Source of the DNA: Marinobacterium lacunae
GTDB lineage: Bacteria > Pseudomonadota > Gammaproteobacteria > Pseudomonadales > Balneatricaceae
Assembly: GCF_000705555.1 (NCBI RefSeq)
Contig: NZ_JMQN01000040.1
Span: 62,001-126,000, forward strand
DNA: 64,000 nt
Direction of reading: 5' to 3'
Part shown: positions 44,826 through 53,405 of the stretch, in pieces
Position numbering within the stretch: position 1 is the stretch's first letter
Layout of the letters: every line of letters starts with the position of its first letter
Notes under the pieces: model-generated
The model's input: the letters and a program-made list of their open reading frames with translations, nothing else
Database searches by the model: none
Told to the model about the DNA's origin: nothing
Position numbers and translations under genes: made by a program

Positions 44826-44921
44826 ATGAATAGCAGCTGTCACGTACAACAGGATTGTCATTACTGCTCTCTGCCGGCGACCTGTCGACATGCCTCACCA
44901 GCCCAGGAGCGGGGACAGTGA
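44826..44921 (+). CDS. Possible 31-residue Cys/His-rich leader peptide
   Basis: A short open frame whose TGA stop shares a base with the decarboxylase ATG (TGATG). It encodes four Cys and three His in 31 residues, with CHVQQDCHYC and CRHAS as the dense parts, a pattern suited to binding a metal ion. No good ribosome site precedes its ATG. It may be a coupling leader, a small metal-binding peptide or chance. I do not recognise a family. Confidence 0.35.
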   Translation: MNSSCHVQQDCHYCSLPATCRHASPAQERGQ

Positions 44922-45961
44922 TGACACATACAGCGCTGCTCGGCATCGACATCCACGCCCATGTCGTGCCCGCGCACTTTCCCGCCTGGGTGGACAGGCA
45001 CATCCCGTCAGGCTGGCCGTCGACCACAGAGGCGGGGTGCCACAACGGTCACTGTCACCGCCATGTGATGATCGATGGCAAGGTGTACCGCACTGTCGAC
45101 GACAGGTGCTGGAGCGTGCCTCAGCGTCTAGCCGATCTGCCCGGTATGGGGCTGGCCCACCAGGTGATATCGCCGATGCCGGAGCTTCTGAGTTACTGGC
45201 TCGATGCTGATCACGCCAGGCCGCTGTTGCGCTACCTCAACGAGACCATCGCCGAGATGGTTGCCGAGAGCGGCGGAACTCTGCTCGGACTTGCCGCGGT
45301 CCCGCTACAGGAGGTGAGCGCGGCGATCGACGAGCTTGAATATGCGGTGCAGCAGTTGGGCCTTGTCGGCGTCGAGATCGGCAGCCATATCAACGGCATC
45401 CCGTTGGGCGACAAGCAGTTGCGGCCATTCTTCGACGCCTGCGTGGCACTGGACGTTCCGGTGTTCGTTCATGCACTGAAACCGACCGGGATGGACAGGC
45501 TGGTCGGACCTTCGCAGCTACAGCAGGTGCTGGCCTATCCCAGTGACGTGGGCCTGGCTGCCGCGTCGGTCATTACCGGAAACCTGTTGCTCGACTGCCC
45601 GGCGTTGCGTATCGCGTTCAGTCATGGAGGCGGGACATTCGCCTCTCTGCTGCCCCGGCTGCAGCAGGGCTGGCACACCTTCCCGGCCCTGCGTGACCAG
45701 ATCGCCGTAGCGCCGGCGGAGCTGGCCCGCCGCCTGTTTTTCGATACCTTGGTTTTCGATACCGCCACACTGCGCCATCTGGCCGCGACATTCGGTACGA
45801 GCCAGCTCATGCTGGGCAGTGACTACCCCTTCAATTTTCACGAGAGGCGACCCGTAGACCAGGTGCTCGCCTGTACGTTTTCCTCCGATGTGACTGCCGA
45901 CCTGGTGTACGGGAATGCGGTGCACTTTCTGGGTCTTTCCAACTATCAGAAAGGGATCTAA
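44921..45961 (+). CDS. Amidohydrolase-family decarboxylase, ACMSD-like
   Basis: A 346-residue metal-dependent enzyme. Zinc-type ligands are H12-x-H14 (DIHAHVVP), H184 (VFVHALKP), H235 (AFSHGGG) and D301 (GSDYPF). The segment GKVYRTVDDRCW followed by RLADL matches aminocarboxymuconate-semialdehyde decarboxylase relatives, which remove CO2 non-oxidatively from ring-cleavage products or hydroxybenzoates. A Cys/His patch (CHNGHCHRH, 40-48) is extra. GTG at 44918 is an alternative start. It heads the plus-strand operon and precedes an extradiol dioxygenase. Confidence 0.87.
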   Translation: MTHTALLGIDIHAHVVPAHFPAWVDRHIPSGWPSTTEAGCHNGHCHRHVMIDGKVYRTVDDRCWSVPQRLADLPGMGLAHQVISPMPELLSYWLDADHARPLLRYLNETIAEMVAESGGTLLGLAAVPLQEVSAAIDELEYAVQQLGLVGVEIGSHINGIPLGDKQLRPFFDACVALDVPVFVHALKPTGMDRLVGPSQLQQVLAYPSDVGLAAASVITGNLLLDCPALRIAFSHGGGTFASLLPRLQQGWHTFPALRDQIAVAPAELARRLFFDTLVFDTATLRHLAATFGTSQLMLGSDYPFNFHERRPVDQVLACTFSSDVTADLVYGNAVHFLGLSNYQKGI

Positions 45962-45964
45962 CCA

Positions 45965-46876
45965 ATGAGCTCTCCTTGGATCAAGGCGTTGCGCAGCGTG
46001 GCGCTCGACGTGCCCGACCTGTCGCTCGCCGAAGACTTTTATACGCGGGTATGGCACCTGGAGGTGGTCGCCCGAACCGATGACGCCCTCTTCTTCAGAG
46101 GTACCGGCGCGGATCATCATCTGCTGTCGGCACATCAGGCCGAGCGCATCGCGATCCGCAACGTCACCCTGCGCGCACGTCATCCAGGCGTTCTGGAGCG
46201 AGTGAGCCAGGCGGTGGTCGAGGCCGGTGGCCGGATATTGCAGCCGGTAGATCAGATTCACGAGCCGGGTGGTGGTCAGGGCCTGACCTTCTGCGATCCG
46301 AGTGGACGCGTTTTACGCGTCGTCTATGGCGATCGCTGCCACACCGACACACAAGAGGTCGCCGACCGGCCGATGCGCCTGGCTCACGTGGTCCTGAACA
46401 GTCGCAATGTGGAACAGTCCCAACGCTTCTTCGAGTCCGCACTCAAGTTCAAGCTCGCGGACCGTACCCGCATCATGGCGTTTATGAATTGCGATAACGA
46501 CCACCACTCCATTGCACTGGGCGATGCGGATAACGATGCCCTCAATCACATCGCCTTTCTCATGCCGGATATCGACTCGGTGATGCGCGGTGGCGGCCGC
46601 ATGCGCGATGCCAATCACCCCATCGAATGGGGGCCGGGGCGTCATGGCCCCGGCAATAACGCCTTCAACTACTTCATCGGCCCATTCGGCGAGGTCATCG
46701 AATACACCGCAGAAGTCGAGCAGATCGATGAAACCTACCGTCCAGGCACGCCGGAGGATTGGGTGTGGCCGCCCGGACGCGTGGACCAGTGGGGTATTTC
46801 ACAGCCGCCTTCGGCAGCGCTGAAGGAGGCTCAGAAGAGCGTGTTCTTTATCAACATTCCGAACGGACAAGCATAA
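45965..46876 (+). CDS. Extradiol (catechol 2,3-type) dioxygenase, VOC superfamily
   Basis: A 303-residue enzyme with two VOC domains. The C-terminal one has the full iron triad H141 (RLAHVVL), H195 (ALNHIAF) and E246 (EVIEYT). Members open catechol-type rings beside the hydroxyls. It begins 3 bases after the decarboxylase stop and its own stop overlaps the next start. With the decarboxylase, fumarylacetoacetase-like protein and hydroxylase it forms a compact meta-cleavage operon. Confidence 0.9.
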   Translation: MSSPWIKALRSVALDVPDLSLAEDFYTRVWHLEVVARTDDALFFRGTGADHHLLSAHQAERIAIRNVTLRARHPGVLERVSQAVVEAGGRILQPVDQIHEPGGGQGLTFCDPSGRVLRVVYGDRCHTDTQEVADRPMRLAHVVLNSRNVEQSQRFFESALKFKLADRTRIMAFMNCDNDHHSIALGDADNDALNHIAFLMPDIDSVMRGGGRMRDANHPIEWGPGRHGPGNNAFNYFIGPFGEVIEYTAEVEQIDETYRPGTPEDWVWPPGRVDQWGISQPPSAALKEAQKSVFFINIPNGQA

Positions 46877-47742
46877 TGAAATTTACGACATTCCTGCATG
46901 ATGGATCGCCACGCCTGGGCGTGGTCGATGGCGATAGCGTAATTGACCTGAACGCGGTACAGCCTCAGGTTCCGGCCAGTCTTCGAGGCGCACTGGAAGC
47001 GGGTGTAGACCTGCCGGCCGCCGCCGACGCCGCACTCGGCAGCAACGGCGAGCGGATAGCGCTGGCGAGCCTGGAGTTTGCCCCGCTGATCCCCGAGCCG
47101 GGCAAAGTGATCTGCCTCGGACTCAACTACTTCGACCACGCCAAAGAGGGCGGCCGCGACAAACCCGAGTACCCTTGGTTCTTCTACCGTGGCAAAACCT
47201 CTCTGGTGGCCCACGGCAAGCCGGGGCGCGTTCCGAAGATCTCCGAGCGTTTCGACTACGAGGCCGAGCTGGGCGTGATCATTGGCCGTCAGGTGCCGCG
47301 TCATGTCAGCCAGGAGGCGGCGCTGCAGTACGTGGCCGGGTACACCTGTTTCAACGACATGTCGGTGCGTGACTATCAGAAACGCACACCGCAATGGACG
47401 ATCGGCAAGAACTTCGATGCTACCGGTGGATTCGGACCTGTCATGGTCACCGCCGATGAACTGCCGCAGGGGGCAGTGGGACTCAACATCCAGTGCCGCC
47501 TGAACGGTGAGGTGATGCAGAACGCCGATACCGCCGACATGATCTGGTCCGTGGCCGAGACCATCACCCTGCTGTCGCAATGCATGACGTTGGAGCCCGG
47601 CGACGTGATCGCGATGGGTACACCGGCCGGTGTGGGACAGGCACGAACCCCCCAGCTCTGGATGAAGCACGGCGATACGGTCGAGATCGAGATTGAGGGG
47701 ATCGGCACGCTGCGCAATCCGATTCTCGGCGAGGAGGCATGA
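46876..47742 (+). CDS. Fumarylacetoacetate hydrolase family protein (hydratase/hydrolase)
   Basis: A 288-residue enzyme of the FAH superfamily. The catalytic domain begins near GLNYFDHAKEGG; metal ligands sit in FDYEAELGVIIG (E-x-E) and NDMSVRDYQ. Relatives include acylpyruvate and fumarylpyruvate hydrolases and oxopentenoate hydratases. The ATG at 46876 overlaps the dioxygenase stop (TAATG); the longer open frame to 46759 lies inside that gene. It should process the ring-cleavage product after decarboxylation. Confidence 0.9.
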   Translation: MKFTTFLHDGSPRLGVVDGDSVIDLNAVQPQVPASLRGALEAGVDLPAAADAALGSNGERIALASLEFAPLIPEPGKVICLGLNYFDHAKEGGRDKPEYPWFFYRGKTSLVAHGKPGRVPKISERFDYEAELGVIIGRQVPRHVSQEAALQYVAGYTCFNDMSVRDYQKRTPQWTIGKNFDATGGFGPVMVTADELPQGAVGLNIQCRLNGEVMQNADTADMIWSVAETITLLSQCMTLEPGDVIAMGTPAGVGQARTPQLWMKHGDTVEIEIEGIGTLRNPILGEEA

Positions 47743-47745
47743 GCG

Positions 47746-49284
47746 ATGGGGGCTGAACAGTATGATGTTGCAATAGTCGGTTTCGGTCCCTCCGGCGCGG
47801 TTGCGGCCGGCCTGCTCGGTCGGGCCGGGTTCCGCGTGCATGTGTGTGACCGGCTCCATGAGGTATATGACAAGCCGCGTGCCATCGCGTTGGATCACGA
47901 GATTCTGCGTGTTTTCCAGCAGTTGGGGGTGGTGGAGCAGGTCGAGCCCTATTATGAGCCCTTCACCGACTCCTGCTTTTACGGCGTGGATGGTCAGTTG
48001 ATCCGCCGCATGACCATGCTGCCCGAACCCTATCCCCAGGGGTTCGTGCCGTCGGTGGTTTTCACCCAGCCACCGGTCGAAGAGGTGTTGCGCAAGGCGG
48101 TCCACGCGCTGCCCACGGTGACGGTCGAAACCGGGCTGACACTGACCTCCCTGCACCAGACGGATGCTGACGTGACACTGGAGCTGGCCGCGGAGGACGG
48201 CTCCTCGCGTTCCATCTCCGCCCGCTACGTGATCGGCTGCGACGGCGCATCAAGTACCGTGCGCGATCTGGTCGGTATCAAGCTTGAGGATCTAGCGTTC
48301 GACGAGCCCTGGCTGGTGGTCGATGTGCTGGCCAACGACAAAGGGTTGGCGAAGCTCCCGTCCACCAGTGTCCAGTATTGCGACCCCGAGCGTCCCGCCA
48401 CCTTCGTTATCGGCCCGGGTAATCACCGCCGTTGGGAGATTTCGCTCAAGGAGAGTGAAGATCCTAAAACCGTGGCGACACCCGAAGGGACATGGCGTCT
48501 GTTGGAACGCTGGATCACCCCGGAGGACGCCGAACTCTGGCGCCAGGCGAGCTACCGTTTCCATGCTCTGGTCGCCGAGCGCTGGCGTGACGGCCGGGTG
48601 TTCATCGCCGGCGATGCGTCCCACCAGCAGCCGCCGTTCCTCGGCCAGGGGATGTGCCAGGGCGTGCGCGACGTAACCAACCTGGCATGGAAACTCCGCG
48701 CTGTTCTGACCGGAGAGATTCAGGGTCAGGCGGTACAAACGCTGCTCGACAGCTACGGCATCGAGCGCAAGGAGCATGTACGTCAACTGACCGGAAAGCT
48801 CAAGGAGATCGGCGCCGTCATCTGCGAACGCGACGTGGAGAAGGCGCGTAAACGCGATGCGGAACTGCTGGCCCAAGCGGATGGCAAGATTCAGCCAACA
48901 CCGCGTCAGGACGTGCTACCACCGCTGTCGACCGGACTGATCACTCACACGCCGGGCGCCGGCACACTGTTTCCGCAGCCCTGGATGATGCGCGATGGCC
49001 AGAGGATCAGGCTGGATGATCTGGCAGGCAACGGTTGGCGTCTGGTCATGGGGAGTGGTTTTGAGGCGCCCCTGCTGTCCGATCTGGCCGGTGTGCTGAA
49101 CCTGACCCGCATCGCGCTCGGGACTCCCGATTACGAAGAAGCCGATCAGGTGGTGGCCCAATGGTTTGCTCAGCACAATGCCCGGGCGGCACTGGTGCGA
49201 CCGGATAACTATGTCTACGGCAGCGCACAGGATGTAGATGACCTGGGCCGGTTGCAACGCGAGTTGCTCGATCGGCTGACCTGA
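47746..49284 (+). CDS. FAD-dependent aromatic hydroxylase, MhpA-like
   Basis: A 512-residue flavoprotein of the 3-(3-hydroxyphenyl)propionate hydroxylase type. It has GFGPSGAVAAGLLG near residue 13, the DG motif (IGCDGASSTVRD) near 165 and RVFIAGDASHQQPPFLGQGMC near 285, plus a C-terminal thioredoxin-like domain. It adds the second hydroxyl to a phenolic ring, making the catechol for the dioxygenase. GGAGG precedes the ATG. The natural substrate is not resolved by sequence. Confidence 0.92.
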   Translation: MGAEQYDVAIVGFGPSGAVAAGLLGRAGFRVHVCDRLHEVYDKPRAIALDHEILRVFQQLGVVEQVEPYYEPFTDSCFYGVDGQLIRRMTMLPEPYPQGFVPSVVFTQPPVEEVLRKAVHALPTVTVETGLTLTSLHQTDADVTLELAAEDGSSRSISARYVIGCDGASSTVRDLVGIKLEDLAFDEPWLVVDVLANDKGLAKLPSTSVQYCDPERPATFVIGPGNHRRWEISLKESEDPKTVATPEGTWRLLERWITPEDAELWRQASYRFHALVAERWRDGRVFIAGDASHQQPPFLGQGMCQGVRDVTNLAWKLRAVLTGEIQGQAVQTLLDSYGIERKEHVRQLTGKLKEIGAVICERDVEKARKRDAELLAQADGKIQPTPRQDVLPPLSTGLITHTPGAGTLFPQPWMMRDGQRIRLDDLAGNGWRLVMGSGFEAPLLSDLAGVLNLTRIALGTPDYEEADQVVAQWFAQHNARAALVRPDNYVYGSAQDVDDLGRLQRELLDRLT

Positions 49285-49297
49285 ACGGAGCCAACTG

Positions 49298-49966
49298 ATG
49301 TCGGTACCTTACACCCTCTACTATGCGCCAGGCGCCTGTTCCCGGGTGACGCTGGCGGCGCTGGAACAGACCGGTGCCCGTTACACCGCCCGCCCTGTTC
49401 TGCTCGCCCAGGGCGAGCAGAACAGGGCGGACTACCTGACACTCAACCCCAAGGGCAAGGTGCCGACACTGGTCACCGCTGAGGGTGTGCTGACCGAAAC
49501 ACTGGCCATCGCGCTCTACCTGCATCATCACCACCCGAACACTGGCCTGCTGCCGCATAACGACGCCTATGCGCAGGCACGCACCTGCGCCTGGCTGTCC
49601 TGGTGTGGCACCACGCTACACCCGCTGATCTACCGCTTGCGGATGACCGGCCGCATCCATCCCGATGGGAGCCTGCATGGCGAGCTGCAGCGCATCGCAC
49701 TGGAGGAGTTATGTCGTCAGTTGCAGGTGGCAGAGCAAGCCCTGGCCGGCGGACGCCACTGGATCGATGGCCCACGCTGGACGCTGGCAGATCTCTATCT
49801 GCTATGGATCTGGCAGCGTGCCCTGCAGGCCGGCTGCAACCCGATCGACTACCCCGCCCTGCGCGCCTGGGCGCAACGCACAGCCGCAATCCCCGCCTGG
49901 CAACGGGCGCTGGCATCCGAGTACCCCCCCCCACCCGTCATAACCCAACAAAGGTTGATACTATGA
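49298..49966 (+). CDS. Glutathione S-transferase family protein
   Basis: A 222-residue two-domain protein: a thioredoxin-like N-terminal half (LYYAPGACSRVTLAAL, then NPKGKVPTL) and a helical C-terminal half. It resembles bacterial beta-class transferases. In ring-cleavage operons such proteins can act as glutathione-dependent isomerases of maleyl compounds, or detoxify quinones. The start follows CGGAGC. Its coding sequence contains a perfect 20-base inverted repeat (49390-49430). The stop overlaps the next start by 4 bases. Confidence 0.85.
   Translation: MSVPYTLYYAPGACSRVTLAALEQTGARYTARPVLLAQGEQNRADYLTLNPKGKVPTLVTAEGVLTETLAIALYLHHHHPNTGLLPHNDAYAQARTCAWLSWCGTTLHPLIYRLRMTGRIHPDGSLHGELQRIALEELCRQLQVAEQALAGGRHWIDGPRWTLADLYLLWIWQRALQAGCNPIDYPALRAWAQRTAAIPAWQRALASEYPPPPVITQQRLIL
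49390..49430. repeat. Perfect 20-base inverted repeat inside a coding sequence
   Basis: The arms 49390-49409 and 49411-49430 are exact reverse complements around a single A. They encode the PVLLAQGEQN stretch of the transferase. The RNA would form a very stable hairpin, and the DNA could form a cruciform. Confidence 0.9.
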
Positions 49967-50967
49967 AATCAATAAAAATGCTGTTGTCCGCCGCCTCTGT
50001 TTTCGGGGCTTGCTTACTGAGCATCCCCAGCTTTGCAGCAGACGATGTCTATCGCTTGAAGGTGTCCCATTTTCTGCCCGTCAATCACCTGTTCAACAAG
50101 ACACTGGAAAGCTGGGCCGAAGAGTTGAAGGCAAAATCCAACGGCCAGTTGCTGCTGCAGATCTATCCTTTAGGGCAGATTGGCCCGGCCCCCAAGCAGT
50201 TCGACCTGGCTAGCACCGGCATCATCGACATCTCGTTGGGGCTGACCGGTACAGAGCCGGGACGCTTCCCGCTGACTGAAGTTGCAAACCTTCCGTTTGT
50301 CGTTGCCAACAGCGAAACCGCCTCCAAACGACTGACCGAGCTGGCGCCGAAATATCTGAAAAAGGAGTTTCCCGGAGTCAAGATCCTGTATTTGATCGCG
50401 ACCGATCCGCTTAAATTTCATCTAACCAACCGAGCCATCACCCGCATCGACGACTTCAAGGGGCTGCGTATCCGCTACGCCGGCAGCGAAACAGTGCGCG
50501 CCTTCGGCGCCACGCCTGTGTCGGCAGAACCGGCGGAAGCCGGCGACGCGATGGCCAAAGGCACCATCGACGGTGCTCTCCTCCCCTATGAGGGCGCTCA
50601 GAGTTTCCAGTTGGGCGATGTCGCCAAATACTCGCTCGAACCGGGTATCAACGCCGCTACTTTCTTCCTGGCTATGAACAACAACAGCTACACGAGCCTG
50701 CCGCCGAAGCTGCGCCAGTTGATCGATGACACCACAGGGACGGCAGCGGCGGCACGTATTGGACATCAATTCGACCTGGTTGAAGCCGAGGGTCGCCAAT
50801 ACATGCTGAGCAAGGGCGTCAAAATTTCTACGGCAAGTCCCGCGTTACTCGACGATATGCACCGCCTGACCCAGCCGATCATCCAGTCTTATCTCGCCAA
50901 GATGGACACCGCAGGCTTGCCGGCCAGTGACTTCTACACCGAACTGACAAACGCTTCCCGTCCCTGA
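49963..50967 (+). CDS. TRAP-transporter substrate-binding protein (DctP type), orphan
   Basis: A 334-residue periplasmic binding protein with a signal peptide (about 1-25, SIPSFAADD). It has typical DctP features: LKVSHFLPVNH at the start, the arginine-bearing IRYAGS near 172 and the PYEGAQSF loop near 210. No DctQ or DctM membrane subunits are present in the window, so its permease must be elsewhere. Overlap with the transferase stop (ATGA) ties it to the aromatic operon. It probably captures an aromatic or ring-cleavage acid. Confidence 0.9.
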   Translation: MKSIKMLLSAASVFGACLLSIPSFAADDVYRLKVSHFLPVNHLFNKTLESWAEELKAKSNGQLLLQIYPLGQIGPAPKQFDLASTGIIDISLGLTGTEPGRFPLTEVANLPFVVANSETASKRLTELAPKYLKKEFPGVKILYLIATDPLKFHLTNRAITRIDDFKGLRIRYAGSETVRAFGATPVSAEPAEAGDAMAKGTIDGALLPYEGAQSFQLGDVAKYSLEPGINAATFFLAMNNNSYTSLPPKLRQLIDDTTGTAAAARIGHQFDLVEAEGRQYMLSKGVKISTASPALLDDMHRLTQPIIQSYLAKMDTAGLPASDFYTELTNASRP

Positions 50968-50974
50968 TCTCTGC

Positions 50975-51008
50975 AGTGAGCCGAGTCGCCTCCGCGACTC
51001 GGCTCACT
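50975..51008. terminator. Strong hairpin between convergent operons
   Basis: A perfect 14-base stem (AGTGAGCCGAGTCG and its complement, 6-base loop) begins 8 bases past the TRAP gene stop. No clear U-run follows. It lies between convergent operons and could stop both. A second, imperfect stem (CGATCGG at 51050-51056 with CCGATCG at 51101-51107) lies nearer the dehydrogenase stop. Confidence 0.75.
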
Positions 51009-51120
51009 CTCTGAAATGGGTTCCTGCCTGAAACTCATAACAACTCTTACGATCGGCCCGGCACCCTTCCCGCATATCAAACTGCGGGGCAGGTGCCGCG
51101 CCGATCGAGTCCCGGTGGAA

Positions 51121-52566
51121 TCAGAACGGATAGTGCTGGTGAGGGTCTTCGATGGTGATCCAGCGCAGATCGGTGAATTCGGCAATCGCTGCCTTGCCGC
51201 CAAAGCGGCCGTAACCGGATGCCTTGACTCCGCCGAAGGGCATCTGCGGCTCGTCGCTCACCGTCGCTCCATTGATGTGGCAGATACCCGATTCGATCCG
51301 CTCGGCCACTCGCATGGCGCGCTGCAGGTCGCGGCTGAACACCGCGGCTGACAAACCGTACTCGGTATCGTTGGCTACGCGGATCGCCTCCTCCTCCCCG
51401 CTCACGCGGATCACCGGTTTCACCGGACCGAAGGATTCCTCCTCATAGATCGTCATGCCGGGTTTGACGTGGTCGACCAGGGTAGCCTGAACAATGGCGC
51501 CATCGCGCTTGCCGCCGGCCAGGATCCGCGCCCCCTTGGAGGTGGCATCCGCCATGATCCGCTCCATCTTCTCTGCCGCCTGGAAGGTGATCAGCGAACC
51601 GAGCACCACCTGTTCACGCGGATTGCCGGCAGGAAGGGCCGCGGCACGGGCGGCCAGCTTTTCGACGAACTCGTCGGCAACCTTCTCATCGACGATAAGC
51701 CGCTCCGTCGACATGCAGATCTGGCCCTGGTTCATGAACGCGCCGAAGATCGCAGCATTGACCGCGCCATCGATATCGGCGTCGTCTAGCACGATCAACG
51801 GCGCCTTGCCACCAAGCTCGAGCAACGCCGGTTTCAGATGCTCGCCGGCCAGTCGGCCGATGATCCTGCCGACCTGCGAAGAGCCGGTGAAATTGACATG
51901 CCGGATCTGCGGATGCGCGACCAGCCGCTCCACGATCGTCGCGGCATCCTCCGGCGCATTGGTGATGACATTAAGCACACCCTTGGGCAGCCCTGCGTCG
52001 ACCAAGCACTGGCCGATCAGACGGTGGGTGGCCGGACACATCTCCGAAGCCTTCAGCACCACCGTATTGCCACAGGCGATCGGCATCGCCACGGCGCGGG
52101 TGCCGAGGATCACCGGCGCATTCCACGGCGCGATACCGAGGCAGACGCCCTTGGGTTTGTAAACGCCCATGGCTAGCGTATTCGGCTTGTTGGACGGGAT
52201 CACCTCGCCACCGATCTGTGTGGTCATGGCCGCTGCCTCACGGATCACGCCCGCGGCCAGCATCACGTTGAACCCGGCCCAGCCGGCGGTAGCGCCGGTC
52301 TCGGCGATCATCGCGGCGGTAAACTCCTCGGCCTTGGACTCCATGATCTCGGCCGCCTTCATCAACAGCGCACGCCGCTCGCCGGGACCGGTCTTCGACC
52401 AGGATTTGAACGCACGGGCGGCGGATTCGACGGCGTCATTGACGTCCTCCAGCTCCGCCGCGGCAGCGGTTGTCGCCACCTCGCCGGTCACAGGGTCCAG
52501 ACGGTCATAGGTGCGGCCCCGTGCCGCCTGTCTCGCTTCACCGTCGACAATCAGGTTGATATTCAT
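51121..52566 (-). CDS. Aromatic aldehyde dehydrogenase, vanillin-dehydrogenase-like
   Basis: A 481-residue NAD(P)-dependent dehydrogenase. Catalytic C284 is in NQGQICMS and general base E250 in LLELGGKAP. The cofactor loop NFTGSSQVGR is near 225. The end WITIEDPHQHYPF is like vanillin and salicylaldehyde dehydrogenases as I know them. GGAGAG precedes the ATG. Next to a stilbene/isoeugenol-cleaving enzyme and VanAB, it most likely oxidises vanillin or a similar benzaldehyde to the acid. Confidence 0.92.
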   Translation of the reverse strand: MNINLIVDGEARQAARGRTYDRLDPVTGEVATTAAAAELEDVNDAVESAARAFKSWSKTGPGERRALLMKAAEIMESKAEEFTAAMIAETGATAGWAGFNVMLAAGVIREAAAMTTQIGGEVIPSNKPNTLAMGVYKPKGVCLGIAPWNAPVILGTRAVAMPIACGNTVVLKASEMCPATHRLIGQCLVDAGLPKGVLNVITNAPEDAATIVERLVAHPQIRHVNFTGSSQVGRIIGRLAGEHLKPALLELGGKAPLIVLDDADIDGAVNAAIFGAFMNQGQICMSTERLIVDEKVADEFVEKLAARAAALPAGNPREQVVLGSLITFQAAEKMERIMADATSKGARILAGGKRDGAIVQATLVDHVKPGMTIYEEESFGPVKPVIRVSGEEEAIRVANDTEYGLSAAVFSRDLQRAMRVAERIESGICHINGATVSDEPQMPFGGVKASGYGRFGGKAAIAEFTDLRWITIEDPHQHYPF

Positions 52567-52611
52567 CGTTCTCTCCTCTTAAAAATGACACATCCTCTCC
52601 AGCCGGCGCCC

Positions 52612-53358
52612 TCAGTCTTTGTCGCGCGTATAGATCGGCACTTCGGTGGCATAGATGAAAAAGGATTGCTCAGGTCGGTAAAAGGCGGTGTCTGCTTCAG
52701 CGTTGATCTCAAGCAGCGCACGCTCGTAGGCGCGGAAGGCACCGATGACCGCGGCATTGTCGTACCAGAGGCCGGCGACGCCTTCATATATCGGCAGATC
52801 CTTGCCGCCGAAGTAGGCGAGCATTTTGTTGAACTCGGGCAGTTGCCGGTTGTGCACACAACGCCGCAGACTTCCCGCCACCTCGGGCGCCGCCAACGCC
52901 ATCTCATGCGCCCGGGCCCAGCGGGTGAAAAACGTCTCCAGGTCGAGCCCTTCCGCGGCCCGCAGAAAATGCATCACTTTCGCGCCGCAACCAACGGCAG
53001 GCTGCACTACCGGTTGTTCGTGTTCTGCCACCACCAGACTCAGCGCAGCGCTCTGGTCGCTGAAATTGCGTCCATCCGGGCCGACCTTGGTACGCACATA
53101 CTCGTTTGAAAACGTTGCCTGCATATCGCCCGCGTTGTCCCAGCAGAGCTCGGTTATGACATCGCGCGCAACCGCCATCGAGTGCGAGACTTCGGCGCCA
53201 GTACCGAACGCGCTGTCGAACACATGGTTTTGCCGGTAGATTTTCAGGGTCAGCGGGTTATCCAGCGTCAGCCCCCCGTGAACATGCTGCATGTAACTGA
53301 GACACTCAGCATGCGTCATCCCGGGACGCCTGCATACGGCGGCGATCATTTTGATCAT
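52612..53358 (-). CDS. EthD-domain protein
   Basis: A 248-residue protein with two EthD/dimeric ferredoxin-like repeats (about 1-110 with MTHAECLSYMQHVHG, and 120-230 with LETFFTRWARAHEM). Such proteins occur in ether, aromatic and quinone metabolism, and some are small cofactor-free enzymes. GGAG precedes the ATG. It lies between the aldehyde dehydrogenase and HbpS-like genes in the minus-strand set. Its reaction is unknown. Confidence 0.8.
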   Translation of the reverse strand: MIKMIAAVCRRPGMTHAECLSYMQHVHGGLTLDNPLTLKIYRQNHVFDSAFGTGAEVSHSMAVARDVITELCWDNAGDMQATFSNEYVRTKVGPDGRNFSDQSAALSLVVAEHEQPVVQPAVGCGAKVMHFLRAAEGLDLETFFTRWARAHEMALAAPEVAGSLRRCVHNRQLPEFNKMLAYFGGKDLPIYEGVAGLWYDNAAVIGAFRAYERALLEINAEADTAFYRPEQSFFIYATEVPIYTRDKD

Positions 53359-53405
53359 TTACAACTCCTGTCTAACGAATACCAATCTTTTCCGGTGATG
53401 TTTCA

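Noticed and set aside
46831-48156. A 441-codon open frame on the minus strand opposite the FAH-type and MhpA-like genes
   Set aside because: It spans two conserved plus-strand genes and has no recognisable protein pattern.
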